Source of the DNA: Sambucus nigra
Lineage: Eukaryota; Streptophyta; Magnoliopsida; Dipsacales; Adoxaceae
Length of the DNA stretch: 64,000 bases
Assembly: GCA_949130495.1 (NCBI GenBank)
Contig: OX422213.1
Location: forward strand, 538,641,467 to 538,705,466
Reading direction: 5' to 3'
The notes under the pieces were generated by a model. That model saw nothing but the letters and a program-made list of their open reading frames with translations, was not told where the DNA came from and ran no database searches. This document shows, one piece after another, positions 1 to 10,500 of the stretch; positions within the stretch are counted from its first letter, which is position 1; each line of letters begins with the position of its first letter. Position numbers and translations under genes: made by a program.

Positions 1-2776
1 AATGGTTCCTCTTTTCCATTTTCCATATTATAATTCCATTCCCATATCATGATCCCCGTATGTCCCATACCATACGTCACATTATTATTCATTTACATTT
101 CTCCTTTATATGATTAGTTTCTCATTAACATGAATCATTTCTCATTAATATGAATTAAGCTTTTCAATTCTTTAAGAATAAACATTCATTAACTTAATTC
201 CATTATCTTTCTCTATTAACCGTTATCTACAATTATCAACGTAGATAGATTTAACCATAATAAATATCCATTCATTAATTTCATCCATTATATATATATT
301 CATATATAATACGGCACCCCGAGTCACAGCTGCGGTGCAATGCATTACTCTGCTATCATGTCCCATCATCGCAGGTCGCCGAATAGGGGACTAAAGGTTA
401 GGTAAGGATTCCTCGAACCACAAACAACAACAAACAAATTGGAGGCTAACATAGTTCTCGTATCCATGGGTCACGCACATACCTACGTACCCACAGTCAG
501 CGGACTTATCAACTGCCCAATAAGTCTTTCATAGACCTATGTTCTCGAGCGACAAATCAAAGATCCCATGGATTCATCAGGATATGACTGTCCTCAAACG
601 CAAACCTCCCACCGATAGCAAGTAAGCTAGGTATGTCATACACATAAATCATCAATCAATCAAATAGGTATTATCATACCTATAATATAATTTCAGTAAG
701 GTAATATCACTACCCTAAGATAATTCCCATACGTAGCATTATATCTCTTTTAAATTCCACGTATTAAAATATCATATCTTTACTTCATAAATTTAATTAT
801 CCTCGCATCCTATAACATCTCTCCACTCCCGACATCATTAAGGTTCATGCGCGGAGCATCTCGCAAAGTGAAATCCAAATAAGGAACCCCTCCAATACAC
901 TACTACTTAACTTTGTCGATCGAGGAGGTCCAACAACTTCAACTATGCGATTGGGATAACCTCATACCTTCTTTCAACCAAATGCGTTCTAAACTCCCAT
1001 CTCTATCCAGGAGACATACCACTACGCTCTTGTATTACACTTCGTCGTTGTGAAATCAATAATGAGCTTAAACTCAGTCCTTGATGTTCAAATTGTATCC
1101 CTAGGGATACCCTCACTCAATACACAAGATTCAAATAGGTTTTTCCTCAACATATATTCAGTAAGAAGTCACTAATATCCTACTGGTCCATAACATTATT
1201 TCTCCCGAACTACTACGAGTTTAGTTCTCCTTTTAATTAAGGTTAAAACCGATAGTTTCAAATCTCTTATAAACACATCTTCTTTCACTTAGGATTAAAC
1301 CATCTTGTAAACTTAAGGATACCCAGGTGTTATATTAAATCATTCCTACTCGTCCTATCTTTAATACTCATACATCCCCATTTGGAATTTAACAAATGAA
1401 TCTAGCAACCGAAATTCCATTCAATATAATTTTCATCATTTTAATCACTTGAATCCAAATCAAATTAATTCAAATCTTATCAAGGGTTTACTGATATTTT
1501 CTATGTCCCATAATATCCAAATAATAATCACCAAAGATCCACAAAAGGTTTGGGATAAAAATCATCATTTAAAAAGAAACAAATTTACATATTCTAGGGA
1601 GGTCGATCGATCGAAGGCAGGGGTCGATCGATCGATCCCTCAAGTCACAGCCTGGTTTTCTGCATTTTTTGCAACTACGAGTTTCACCATTTTTATTCAT
1701 TCTAGCCTTCATATTAACATCCAAAATGACTTAAAATCTTTACTACATGATATATCAACATATATGAACGATTTCCAATACTCTAAACATCCTAGAATCA
1801 TCAAGGGATTTGATTAAAAAGCATATTTATCTCCTCATTTTCCAGAAAATCATCAACATATTAACTTCAAGAACACTTCAATGGTTTTCAGATTTTTCTT
1901 CCATAGATATATGATTATTTCGTGATTATTTTCATCCTACAACATGAGTTTACTTCCTATATCATTTCAGTTTCTAGAAATCCAATATAACAACTCCATT
2001 ATGTCTTCCAAACATGAAAAATCATCTCTTTTCATAATTATTCTAACATGGACAATATACGAACTTAAGTTGCAATTATCAAACACTTGCCGTTACTGAA
2101 GGTCTGATCCTTTGGTGTAGTATATCTCAGTTGGTTGTCCCTTCTCCGGTCAAACTCCGGTGGTGGTTGGTGGTGGTGAACCTTGGTTCTTGTTCTTCTC
2201 CTTCCCAGGTAGGGTTTTCCCTTCCCAAGCACCCTTTTTCTCTCTCCAGGAAGATGACTTCTCTACTTTGTGAAGAGGAGATGTATAACCCACGTACACT
2301 TAATCTACCAATACTTATAATAGGAAAAAACCCGAAATCACTATTCACCCCCTTGAAAAATGACCAAAATGCCCTTTTGGGTTGTCTATTCATTTCTAAA
2401 TGACCCGAGACTCAAAATTAACATCCAAATAGACTTTTTTGACTATATCGAACCTTTTTGACGCAACGGCGCAGTCTAAATGACTATAAGGTCGATAGAA
2501 AATAAATTTCATTTTTAATTTAATAAATTAGTCCCGACACGTCCCATACCGCGTCTGACTAAAAATTCAAATTACCGATTTTATATCACACCGTCATATC
2601 AATGACATCACATTCACATATTAACTAAATATCTTTAAGTAATATTCAGAATCATCCATTTTAATATCCACAATTCGGATAAAGCCCAAATGAATTAATT
2701 TATAGTAAAATCCAATTAATCCATTAAGTTAAAATATAACCCATTTTAAAAGTCATAAACATTACGGGGTATTACA
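1..2776 (-). mobile_element. Tekay/Del-like LTR retrotransposon sequence, right LTR end
   Basis: The last ~650 bp (about 2100-2776) align by eye with the LTRs at 3998-4886 and 5921-6802. They share the blocks 'cccgacacgtcccataccgc' and 'taatattcagaatcat' and the terminus 'acggggtattaca'. No PBS or polypurine tract is visible, so the left limit is outside the window or unrecognised. A stretch near 840-910 resembles internal sequence of the 3998-6802 element (near 5505-5575), so part of this block may be internal rather than LTR. No ORF here looks real. It is followed by CACTA-like sequence rather than a PPT, which suggests a 5' LTR end of a minus-strand element or a solo LTR. Confidence 0.55.
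1592..1650. repeat. Two TCGATCGATCGA palindromes in LTR-type sequence
   Basis: Two copies of a TCGATCGATCGA core about 20 bp apart, followed a short way on by 'ggttttctgca'. The same core, in four copies and also followed by 'gttttctgca', occurs in the unrelated Athila-like LTRs at 16131-16230 and 20856-20955. Confidence 0.8.
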
Positions 2777-3438
2777 AAAGGATAACTCACCTATGTGGTT
2801 GCACAAATAATGTGGTGTTCAGCATATTGCGGGGTGTGTCAATTCATAAGTTGTGTTGCCTTCCTTCCTCCTCCGACCTGCTGAAGATTGACATTATTTA
2901 TATCTCTTTTTATTTTGAAAATTGGATTGTATTTATATTATTTTGATTTTGGTTCAATTTAGTTTAGATATGATGGCTATTTGCATTTCTATTTTATTTG
3001 GATATGGATTATAAATGCCTTTATTTGGTATATGATTTGCATTTTATTTTAATATATGTTATTTGAGCAGGTTTAAGTTTGTTATAACAGTTACAAATAT
3101 ACTACTAGGCAGCAGCAGTAGCCATAATGTCCAACAGTTTTTTAAAAAAATCTACCCAGAATTGTCACGGTCAAAGACCATGACAAGACCTTGACAAAGA
3201 AACTTGTCACGGACTTGTCATGATATTTGACCGTGATAATTTTTTTTAGTTTTGTCACAAAATTGTGAAGGTCTTTGAACGTGATAAAAACTTGTCATGG
3301 TCAAAGACGGTGATAAGTCTGTGACAATCTAGTCAACTTGTCATGGTTAATGACCGTGACAAGTCTGTGACAAAGAAGTTGTCACCTCCAGACTTGTCAC
3401 TGTCAATGACCGTGACAATCCAAAATTTTTGGTGTAGT
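2777..3438. mobile_element. End of a CACTA-like transposon with subterminal repeats
   Basis: From about 3163 to 3420 the sequence is built of direct and inverted copies of a GTCACGGTCA / TGACCGTGAC motif, typical of subterminal transposase-binding repeats. It ends in 'ttttggtgtagt', the reverse complement of ACTACACCAAAA, one base from the canonical CACTACACCAAAA terminus. The end is confirmed independently: integrase coding of element B resumes at 3439. The other terminus is not visible. 2777-3162 is AT-rich with no recognisable gene. Confidence 0.65.
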
Positions 3439-3997
3439 TATTAATTTTTGATCTTTCAAAATAAACTAATAACTCATCATTGTCAAATTGTGTGTAGTGA
3501 TATGTAATGAATGAAAAGGGCATCCCGTATCAACAAATTGTTGCTTATGTTATCTCCACCAGTGTCTCTGCTTCAACCCACTTCATAAAGTAGTCCACAA
3601 CTATAACTGGGTATTTAAATATGCCATTGGTCTTTGGTAGGGGCCGACCAGATCTATTTTCCACATGGATAAAGGCCAAGGAGATGTGATTGGTGTTAGG
3701 GTTTCCATAGGTCTTCAATGAATAACTGCGTATCTTTGGCCATAGGTCTTCGATGAATAACTCCTTATCTTTGGTACTTATCACATTTTTCATAGTCTTT
3801 CTTCATTATTGCCCAATATTACCCTTGGGTTGGCACCCTCTCCAGCAGTGATCTTCTTGTTGAGTGTGCCAAAGGAACCCTCATGATCCTCTTTGATCAT
3901 GTTAAGGACCTCCTTAGGGTAAACACATCGTAGTAGGGACAACATGAAAACCTTATTGAATAATATTCCATCTTCCATCATAAATCTCGTTGATTTA
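3439..3997 (-). pseudogene. Ty3/gypsy (Tat) integrase fragment, element B
   Basis: Minus-strand translation gives the end of the zinc-binding domain (LLRCVYPKEVLNMIKEDHEG, from about 3920) and then the catalytic core start (VIVVDYFMKWVEAETLVEIT, ending at 3545). Past an in-frame stop it continues as 'YGMPFSFIT..YTQFDND', the region of the second catalytic aspartate. That aspartate is replaced by tyrosine. Frameshifts and stops make it non-functional. The upstream part of the same protein lies beyond the LTR element at 3998-6802, and the downstream end is cut at 3438 by the CACTA-like terminus. It matches the Tat-type integrase of element E (51087-51923) motif by motif. Confidence 0.85.
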
Positions 3998-4886
3998 TGC
4001 AGCATCCCGCCTAATTAAATACTAGGTGATCAGTACCATACCCAATTAATCAGAATATACAGTCGGTTCATTCTTAAATCATGCAAGTTCATACTTCTTA
4101 CTTAACCTATCTTGCATGGATATTGTAAGCAATAAAATAAATCAAGAACTACACTTTCCTTAATTATGTAGGTACAAACCTTTGGTGATGATGGTGTAGA
4201 ATCATTTCCTCATTTTCTAATGACTTTTCGGTGGTGGTGCTGGTGGTAGAAGGTGGTTAATCCCCTTTGGCTTGCCCCAAAAGTCTCTCCTCCTTCCTAA
4301 GAAACCTCTTATCCTCCCAAGAAACTCTTCACTTTCTCTCACACTAATACCTCTCAAATGTTTTATGATAAAATGAAATGAACCTACGTTCCTCTAATCC
4401 ATCACCTTTATAATAAGACAAATCCCAAAATTACTATTCACCTTCCAAATAAAATGACTAAAATGCCTCTTTGGGGTGTCCTTTCATCTCCAAAGTGACC
4501 CGACACCCAAATCCAATACCCGAATAGAATTTTCTGAGTATTTTGACCCTTCAGGATGCAACGACGCACTTGAAATGACCATAAGGTTGATATAAAATAA
4601 TGTTTCCTTTTTATTCATTTAAATTAGTACCGACACTTCCCATACCGCGTCCCAACTAAAGTTTCATAATTACCATATTAGTAACTCCCAACAACATAAA
4701 TAACATCATATTCATATATTACTTAAATATCACTAAGTAATATTCAGAATCATATATTCCAATATCCACAAGTAATATAAAATCCGAATTAATCCCAATT
4801 AATTAATTTATAATTAATTCCAATTAATCGCATTAACTTTTAATTTAACTCATTTTAAAAGTCATTAAAAATTATGGGGTATTACA
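3998..4886 (-). repeat. 3' LTR of the 3998-6802 element
   Basis: 889 bp, from 'tgcagcatcccgcc' to 'ggggtattaca'. Nearly colinear with the right LTR, with scattered substitutions, including damage to the first bases (TGCAGCATCC against TGTAACACCC). Confidence 0.88.
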
Positions 4887-5670
4887 TACTTCCCCCTTAT
4901 AACAGAATTTTGTCTCGAAATTCGAAAAAATAAAGCATAACTAGTAAGGACAACTCCGGGTATTAATCTTACATCTCATGCAATCTCTGTCGTACCGCCC
5001 ATACAGTACATTCCCGAATACCCCCACTGATGTTATACACCAAGCCTTACCATTTAGTTTCAACTGTATCTAGTTAAACTTTACCCAATCCTTCCTATAC
5101 CATCCTCGTGGAAAATTTTGGGGAGTAGCGGTCCTATATCATCAAACAACTAAATCCCGATGTCACAACTTCTACTTTCATTAACCTCAAGAATACTTAA
5201 TGTGTCACAATTATGAAAAATATTACAATCTAACCATCCAGGGCGCCCATACACCCTATGTGTGTACATTCCGTCATAAGATCTAAATGAAAAAAAAATT
5301 CCTCTGTAAGGTTACCCTTAATTAAGTGACTACCTAGTTTATAATCCGTATTTCTATGATTTCCACATTCCCATTTGGAAATTCCATTATCCTCAATTCA
5401 TGCTACAACTCATAACTCTCTGATTACAATATATATACATAATAACAAAGGTTATAAACTCATATTCTAAAGACCCAACTTACTTCGACTCCCAACGTTT
5501 GTTAGTTTCATGCGTGGGATGTCTCACAGATCGAAATTCAAACAAGGAACACCTCTGATACACTACTACCTAACATAGTGAGTCATCGAAACTCATCAGG
5601 TCCTTAGTCTATAGTATATAACTTCCCGACATGTTTTATCTATTTATATAAAAGTCTACTTCTTCACTCT

Positions 5671-5810
5671 CTTGTCGAAGACTATACGCTGGCTATAACG
5701 ATCAATCTTGGCCTTATATACAACAAGTTAATCCATGCCAATAATCACATTATATTCAAATATATCTAAAACAAATAAATCCTCAAAAGGTTTTTGTCTA
5801 TAGTCGCATA
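5671..5810 (-). pseudogene. Retropepsin remnant of a chromovirus-type pol
   Basis: The minus-strand translation contains 'YNVIIGMD' followed by a stop, then 'YKAKIDRYSQRIVF'. This matches the C-terminal part of Ty3/gypsy proteases (consensus D-V-I-L-G-M-D-W-L ... A-x-I-D-C). The tryptophan codon has become a stop and the rest of pol is missing. This is the only coding trace in the 1034-bp internal region. 4900-5670 holds nothing else I recognise. Confidence 0.65.
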
Positions 5811-5906
5811 GAAATGCAACAATCCTAATGATAGGGCTCTATATTAAAGAACACTAAGCTGAAGAACGATAATCCGTACAGACCCTAAAGGACACTAGAA
5901 CCTGAT

Positions 5907-5918
5907 GCTTTGATACCA
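5907..5918 (-). promoter_or_regulatory. Primer-binding site for initiator tRNA-Met
   Basis: The plus strand reads 'gctttgatacca'. The minus strand gives TGGTATCAAAGC, two bases downstream of the LTR end TGTTACA. It differs at one base from the usual TGGTATCAGAGC. Confidence 0.8.
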
Positions 5919-5920
5919 CC

Positions 5921-6802
5921 TGTAACACCCCGCCTAATTAGATACCGAGTGATTAGTCCCATAACCGATTAATCAGAGTATATAGTTGGTTCAGTCTTAA
6001 ATTATGCAAGTTCATACTTCTTACTTAACCTATCTAGCATGGCTATTTTAAGCAATAAAATAAAGTAAGAATTACACTTGCCTTAATTATGTAGGTCAGA
6101 ACCTTTAGTGATGATGGTGTAGAATCCTTTCCTCATTTTTTTTGGTGGTGGTGCTGGTGGTAGAAGGTGGTTAATCCCCTTTGGTTTGCCCAAAAAATCT
6201 CTCCTCCTTCCTAAGCAACCTCTTCTCCTCCCAAGAAACTCTTCACTTTCTCTCACACTAATACTTCATAAATGTTTTGTTATAAAATGAAAGGAACCTA
6301 CGTTCCTCTAATCCATCACCTTTGTAATAAGACAAATACCAAAATTACTATTCACCTTCCAAATAAAATGACTAAAATGTGCCCCTTCGGGGTGTCCTTT
6401 CATCTCCAAAGTGACCCGGGACCCAAATCCAACACCCGAATAGTGTTTTTTGACTATTTCGACCCTTCAAGATGCAACGACGGACTCGAAATGACCATAA
6501 GGTTGATATAAAATAATGTTTCCTTTTTATTCATTTAAATTAGTCCCGACACGTCCCATACCGCGTCCCAACTAAAGTTTCATAATTACCGTATTAGTAA
6601 CTCACGGCAACATAAATAACATCATATTCATATATTACTTAAATATCAGTAAGTAATATTCAGAATCATATATTCCAATATCCACAAGTAATATAAAATT
6701 CATATTAATCCCAATTAATTAATTTATAATTGATTCTAATTAATCCAATTAACTTTTAATTTAACTCATTTTAAAAGCCATTAAAAATTACGGGGTGTTA
6801 CA
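5921..6802 (-). repeat. 5' LTR of the 3998-6802 element
   Basis: 882 bp, bounded by TGTAACA and TGTTACA (terminal inverted repeats) and followed directly by target duplication ATTTA. Confidence 0.9.
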
Positions 6803-7023
6803 ATTTATAACAGAGCCTTCATGCTTCTTTGTGATATTTTAAAACTATGTCGGTCTGATAGGGCCTATCGAGGATGAACCTAGGCCTAATTCCATCACTT
6901 GCACAGTTTCTCCCTAATTTCTTCATTGCATAAATATCTCCACTAGGACGGTTCTTCTGAGTTCAGCCCTGGTAACTGAAACTAGACAAGCTAATGCACT
7001 AGCTAGGGCATTTTTAGTCCTTG
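6803..7023 (-). pseudogene. RNase H C-terminal end / linker of element B
   Basis: Minus-strand translation reads 'ALARALACLVSVTRAELRRTVLVEI', close to the segment before integrase in element E ('ADALARLASVTRTDIRRTVLVEI', about 52070-52140). It ends at the copia-like LTR that starts at 7024. The matching RNase H start is at 11701-11850, on the other side of that insertion. Confidence 0.75.
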
Positions 7024-8031
7024 TGTAATGACATTATTTTATTATCCATCTTACATGAGGGTATGTCGTATATCGTTACACCGTCGAAGAATTATTCAAG
7101 ATCATTTATGCGTCAAGACGAAATCAAATATCAAAGTTCTTGAACATTCAAGGCACCGCGAGATTAATTTTGGTAAGGTTGTTTTTAAGTACCTTAGCAT
7201 TTCACTTAGAGTGTTGGGATATTTTTTTCTAAAATATTTTTTTAAGTGTTGGAGCTGAGTTTTTCGTCAAGGATTTTTTCTAAATGTTAAGGCGGACTAT
7301 TTTCTAATGAAACAATTTTTTTTTTTTTTAATATATAGAGGGACTTAGTTCGAGTGACATCCTTATGTCACGCGAAGTTGTTTGAACGACATGCTCGTTG
7401 TTCGAGCGACACTAACATCTCGTTCGAGCGACGCGACGCCTTAAATTTTTTATATAGAGTGTGTTAAACATCTCCGTTTTTCTCAAGAAGACCTGCATTT
7501 TTATCAGATTCAAAAACTGCTTTGGCAAAATCATTGTCTTCTCACTTTTATGTTTTTATCCTTTTTGTTCTAAATTCACAAGATACCAATAGTTTATGAG
7601 AATTGTTTTAGAACCCAAGAACATATCTTTATGAAGTTTCTCTTGTAGAAATCTAGGTGCCACTTGAGGGAGGCACTAGTCTGACTGACTGCGCGTCAAT
7701 AGGGAATACTCGTGGGTGTTCCTAGGCTGCGGTTCATGTAGAGTTGCTGCGAAATTCCATTGATGATTTAGGTTACGGCCTATGTGGGTTTACCGAGGTT
7801 AATCCTTTGTATATTTCATTGTAAGTATTATAGTGAAATAAAAGGTTTTACCCGAATGGGTTTTTTTCCTGATATTTGTGTGTCAGCAATTATATTTGTT
7901 GGTTTGTTTTATCCATAAGTAGTTGCATGTTTTAGGATTGAATAAAATTGGATTAAAAATTGACACCAATTAAATAAGGACAACTTGAAAATTTGCAAAT
8001 TTGGTTTAATCAGTATGGCGCACATATTTTA
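7024..8031 (+). repeat. 5' LTR of the copia-like element
   Basis: About 1008 bp. Four copies of a TTCGAGCGAC-type box lie at 7346-7440, just upstream of a TATATAG box (7451-7457). The 3' end is placed by alignment with the second LTR and is uncertain by a few bases. Confidence 0.78.
7451..7457 (+). promoter_or_regulatory. TATA box of copia-like LTR
   Basis: TATATAG in an AT-rich setting, roughly 20-100 bp downstream of the TTCGAGCGAC box cluster. The same order is kept in the second LTR (TATATG near 11102) and in the related LTR at 42937 (TATAAATA, 43418-43425). Confidence 0.5.
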
Positions 8032-8036
8032 AAAAT

Positions 8037-8048
8037 TGTTATCAGAGC
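8037..8048 (+). promoter_or_regulatory. Primer-binding site, initiator tRNA-Met type
   Basis: TGTTATCAGAGC, one mismatch to TGGTATCAGAGC, immediately after the LTR end. The related LTR at 42937 has the unmutated motif in the same place. Confidence 0.75.
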
Positions 8049-8282
8049 GGGGTTCTCTATGTTATCGAGTGATCCTTCTTTTTCACAAAATTATTTGATA
8101 TTGATTTTTTTGAAAAATTTGTTTTGTGAAAAATCATAATTTTTCTAATGGAGCACTTATGTAATCAGATGCCTCAACTTGATGACACGAGTAAGAGTTT
8201 TGATGATTTAAATAGTTTAATTTGACGTTTGCTAAAAGAATTGATTTTTTGAAAAAAATAAAATTGTTGTTTTAAATCCGCT

Positions 8283-8960
8283 ATGGATATTTTGCAAACA
8301 GTTCAAAATCAAAGTGATTTTTATCGTGAGAATTTTTTTTATTTGGACCATGAATTTAATTCTTTAAAATTATCCAAAAAGGAGAGTGATAATAGATTCC
8401 TAGTTTTAGAAAAAGAATTAGAGGACTTTAAAAACCCTAGGAGTTGTGTTTGTGCCAAAGAGGATAAAAATATTTTACTCGATGAGTTTGTCGCACATGA
8501 GGAGACTTTTAGGGATAAGTGTGCGTATTTTAAGAACAAATGTGATAACATTCTAGGAATAATTAAAAATTTAGACAAGGAGTCCCTAAAATTGAAAAAG
8601 TCTAATTCTTTACTTTAGTTAAAAATTTTGGAGATAAAAAATTATTTGATAGACTCGAGTATTGTTGATAGCAATGGTAGTGTCTCGTCATGTTCTCATG
8701 TTTCGAGTATTAAAGCCAAGACCATTATTTGTTTTAGAAACACAAAATATTCTAAGGACATTAGAAAAGGTCAATTCATAGGTGTCATTCCACCCGTTTA
8801 CACATGTTCACATAGTGGTAGGAAAGGTCACCTAAGGCATTTTTATTTCGATTGAAAAGGTTCTAAGAAGTTGAAGTCTAGTGTTACCTGGGTTCCCAAA
8901 ATCCCTATGCGTAGTTTCACACCTATTTGGGTTAGGAAATCACTTTTAGAGGCACTAGAT
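8283..8960 (+). pseudogene. Gag-like remnant with coiled-coil and degenerate zinc knuckle
   Basis: An open stretch of 111 codons (8283-8618) encodes a lysine/glutamate/leucine-rich, coiled-coil-like protein. A stop separates it from a second stretch (8628-8855), which ends in a cysteine/histidine cluster (CSHSGRKGHLRHFYFD) resembling a decayed CCHC knuckle. It then reads on past a stop as 'VTWVPKIPMRSFTPIWVRK'. This order (coiled coil, knuckle, W-V-P-K motif) resembles the C-terminal Gag region of SIRE-type copia elements, which is where the family call comes from. No RNA-binding or packaging function can be claimed for this copy. 9000-10500 has no recognisable coding sequence. Confidence 0.5.
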
Positions 8961-10500
8961 GTTAGACTAGTTGATTCCCAGTTGCTTGCACATGATTCTT
9001 CCCTTTCTATGTCATATAGATGATTGTGTTCGCATATTTGTCATACCCTAGTTGTGTTTCATGATATATTCTTGGTAGTGTTATGACTTGTGTACATTTT
9101 GTATTAGTTTTTATTTTTGAGAAAACTTTTGCAAAATAGAAAAAAGATTTATTTTGATAAATTTTTTGAAAAAGTCAAAAAGAATTTTGTATTTTGTTTG
9201 CACTATATATGAATGGACATTTAGGATGATCGAGTCATAACTTCATTCCATATCCATGTGACTATTTGATAGTATTTTGATATGCGTCATCATTTCATTT
9301 TTGTGCTTTACAATGTTTGGAGTCATTGAGATGTGATTAGTTGTTACTACCTACATGTTTGACTCATGAGTTCCTTTAATGCACACTTACATGGATGAGT
9401 GTTGTCATCTCAATTCTGTCTTTAAAACGAACCATATGCGATAAAACTTGACAATGGAAGTAGTGCATGTAAAAGACGTTTATCGTGAGAATTTAATTGC
9501 GACAAAATATGATGAGTGAACACGGGAAAGGGTTGTGAGAGTACAAAATTAACTGGTCGTGAAAGCCACCATTTAAAAGAGCCTAAAAAAATTAGAAGGC
9601 AATAAAAAGATATATAGGCCAAAGGGGGCCACCTCAAAAGAAAAATAAAAGCATTATTATTTTTTAGGGAGTTTGTATGGAAGAAATAAAAAATGGGCTT
9701 GCACGTCCTGACAGCATCATGAAAAAGCATTACATAGTTTTAGATGCTATTGGTGTGGGAATCATTTTTGACTTTGATGTGTTAATGGATTAAGTCGATG
9801 TCATTTAAATTCAATACTTTCAACACCTAAGGACGATTTTGAGATTCATTCGTTAAGTGTACACATATTAATTGTGCACATATGTTATGTTTGTTTTCTT
9901 TGATATTCCAATCGAATATTTTCACACACATTCATTCCGTTTCCATGATTTGGTTGTCTTAGTGTAAATTCATGGTGTGTGATTTTTGTAAAATTATTTT
10001 TGCACTTTTTCATATGAAAGATTGAAAAATAAAAAATAGTTTGTGGAAGCTTTTGAATTACTCTTTGCGTGAGCGTAGTTTGATCCATATTTACGACGAA
10101 TTTTTATCGTGACAACTCCATATTTTTTTGGCTTATTCGTTTCCTTGTCTATTTTGGACAAATATAAAGGGGGAGAATGAATTATGGGAGAATTTTTTCA
10201 TTATGTAGGAGATTTGATTATTTATTGATTTATGCTTATATCATTTCAAACTCGATGCATCACGAAGGTATTTGCTTTGTTTCATGTGTGTAGGTACAAA
10301 ATTAAAGATCATTATTTTGCACACCTTGATGAGAGAAGCTTAAAAATCTAAAGATTTGATGTTGAAGATTTTTTTGAGACTTACATGTTTAGTATCGTTT
10401 CCGTTTTGGGTTCATAGGAGGGTATTATATTTGTATAGGCATTTTGATTTGATAATTCAGATGTTTTTATTTTGTACTAGCATAGACATAGGAGGTGATT

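Larger units (their letters stand above)
3998..6802 (-). mobile_element. Complete Tekay-like non-autonomous LTR retrotransposon, TSD ATTTA
   Basis: Two LTRs (3998-4886 and 5921-6802) flank a 1034-bp internal region. The direct 5-bp duplication ATTTA is perfect (3993-3997 and 6803-6807). The minus orientation follows from the PBS next to the right LTR and a pyrimidine tract 'acttccccct' (the PPT read from the plus strand) next to the left LTR. The region before the PPT contains 'ctcgaaattcg', a feature also found beside the PPT in the array at 54958 onward. The internal region holds only a protease remnant, so the element must have moved using proteins of an autonomous relative. It sits in the RNase H/integrase linker of element B. 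Confidence 0.9.

Noticed and set aside
2127..2403. Open frames of about 90 codons on both strands at the same place
   Set aside because: They fall in LTR sequence shared with 4200-4500 and 6100-6500, where the frames are not kept.
3490..3501. Second possible CACTA end ('ttgtgtgtagtg')
   Set aside because: Integrase coding of element B reads through this point on the minus strand up to 3439, so the real boundary is at 3438.
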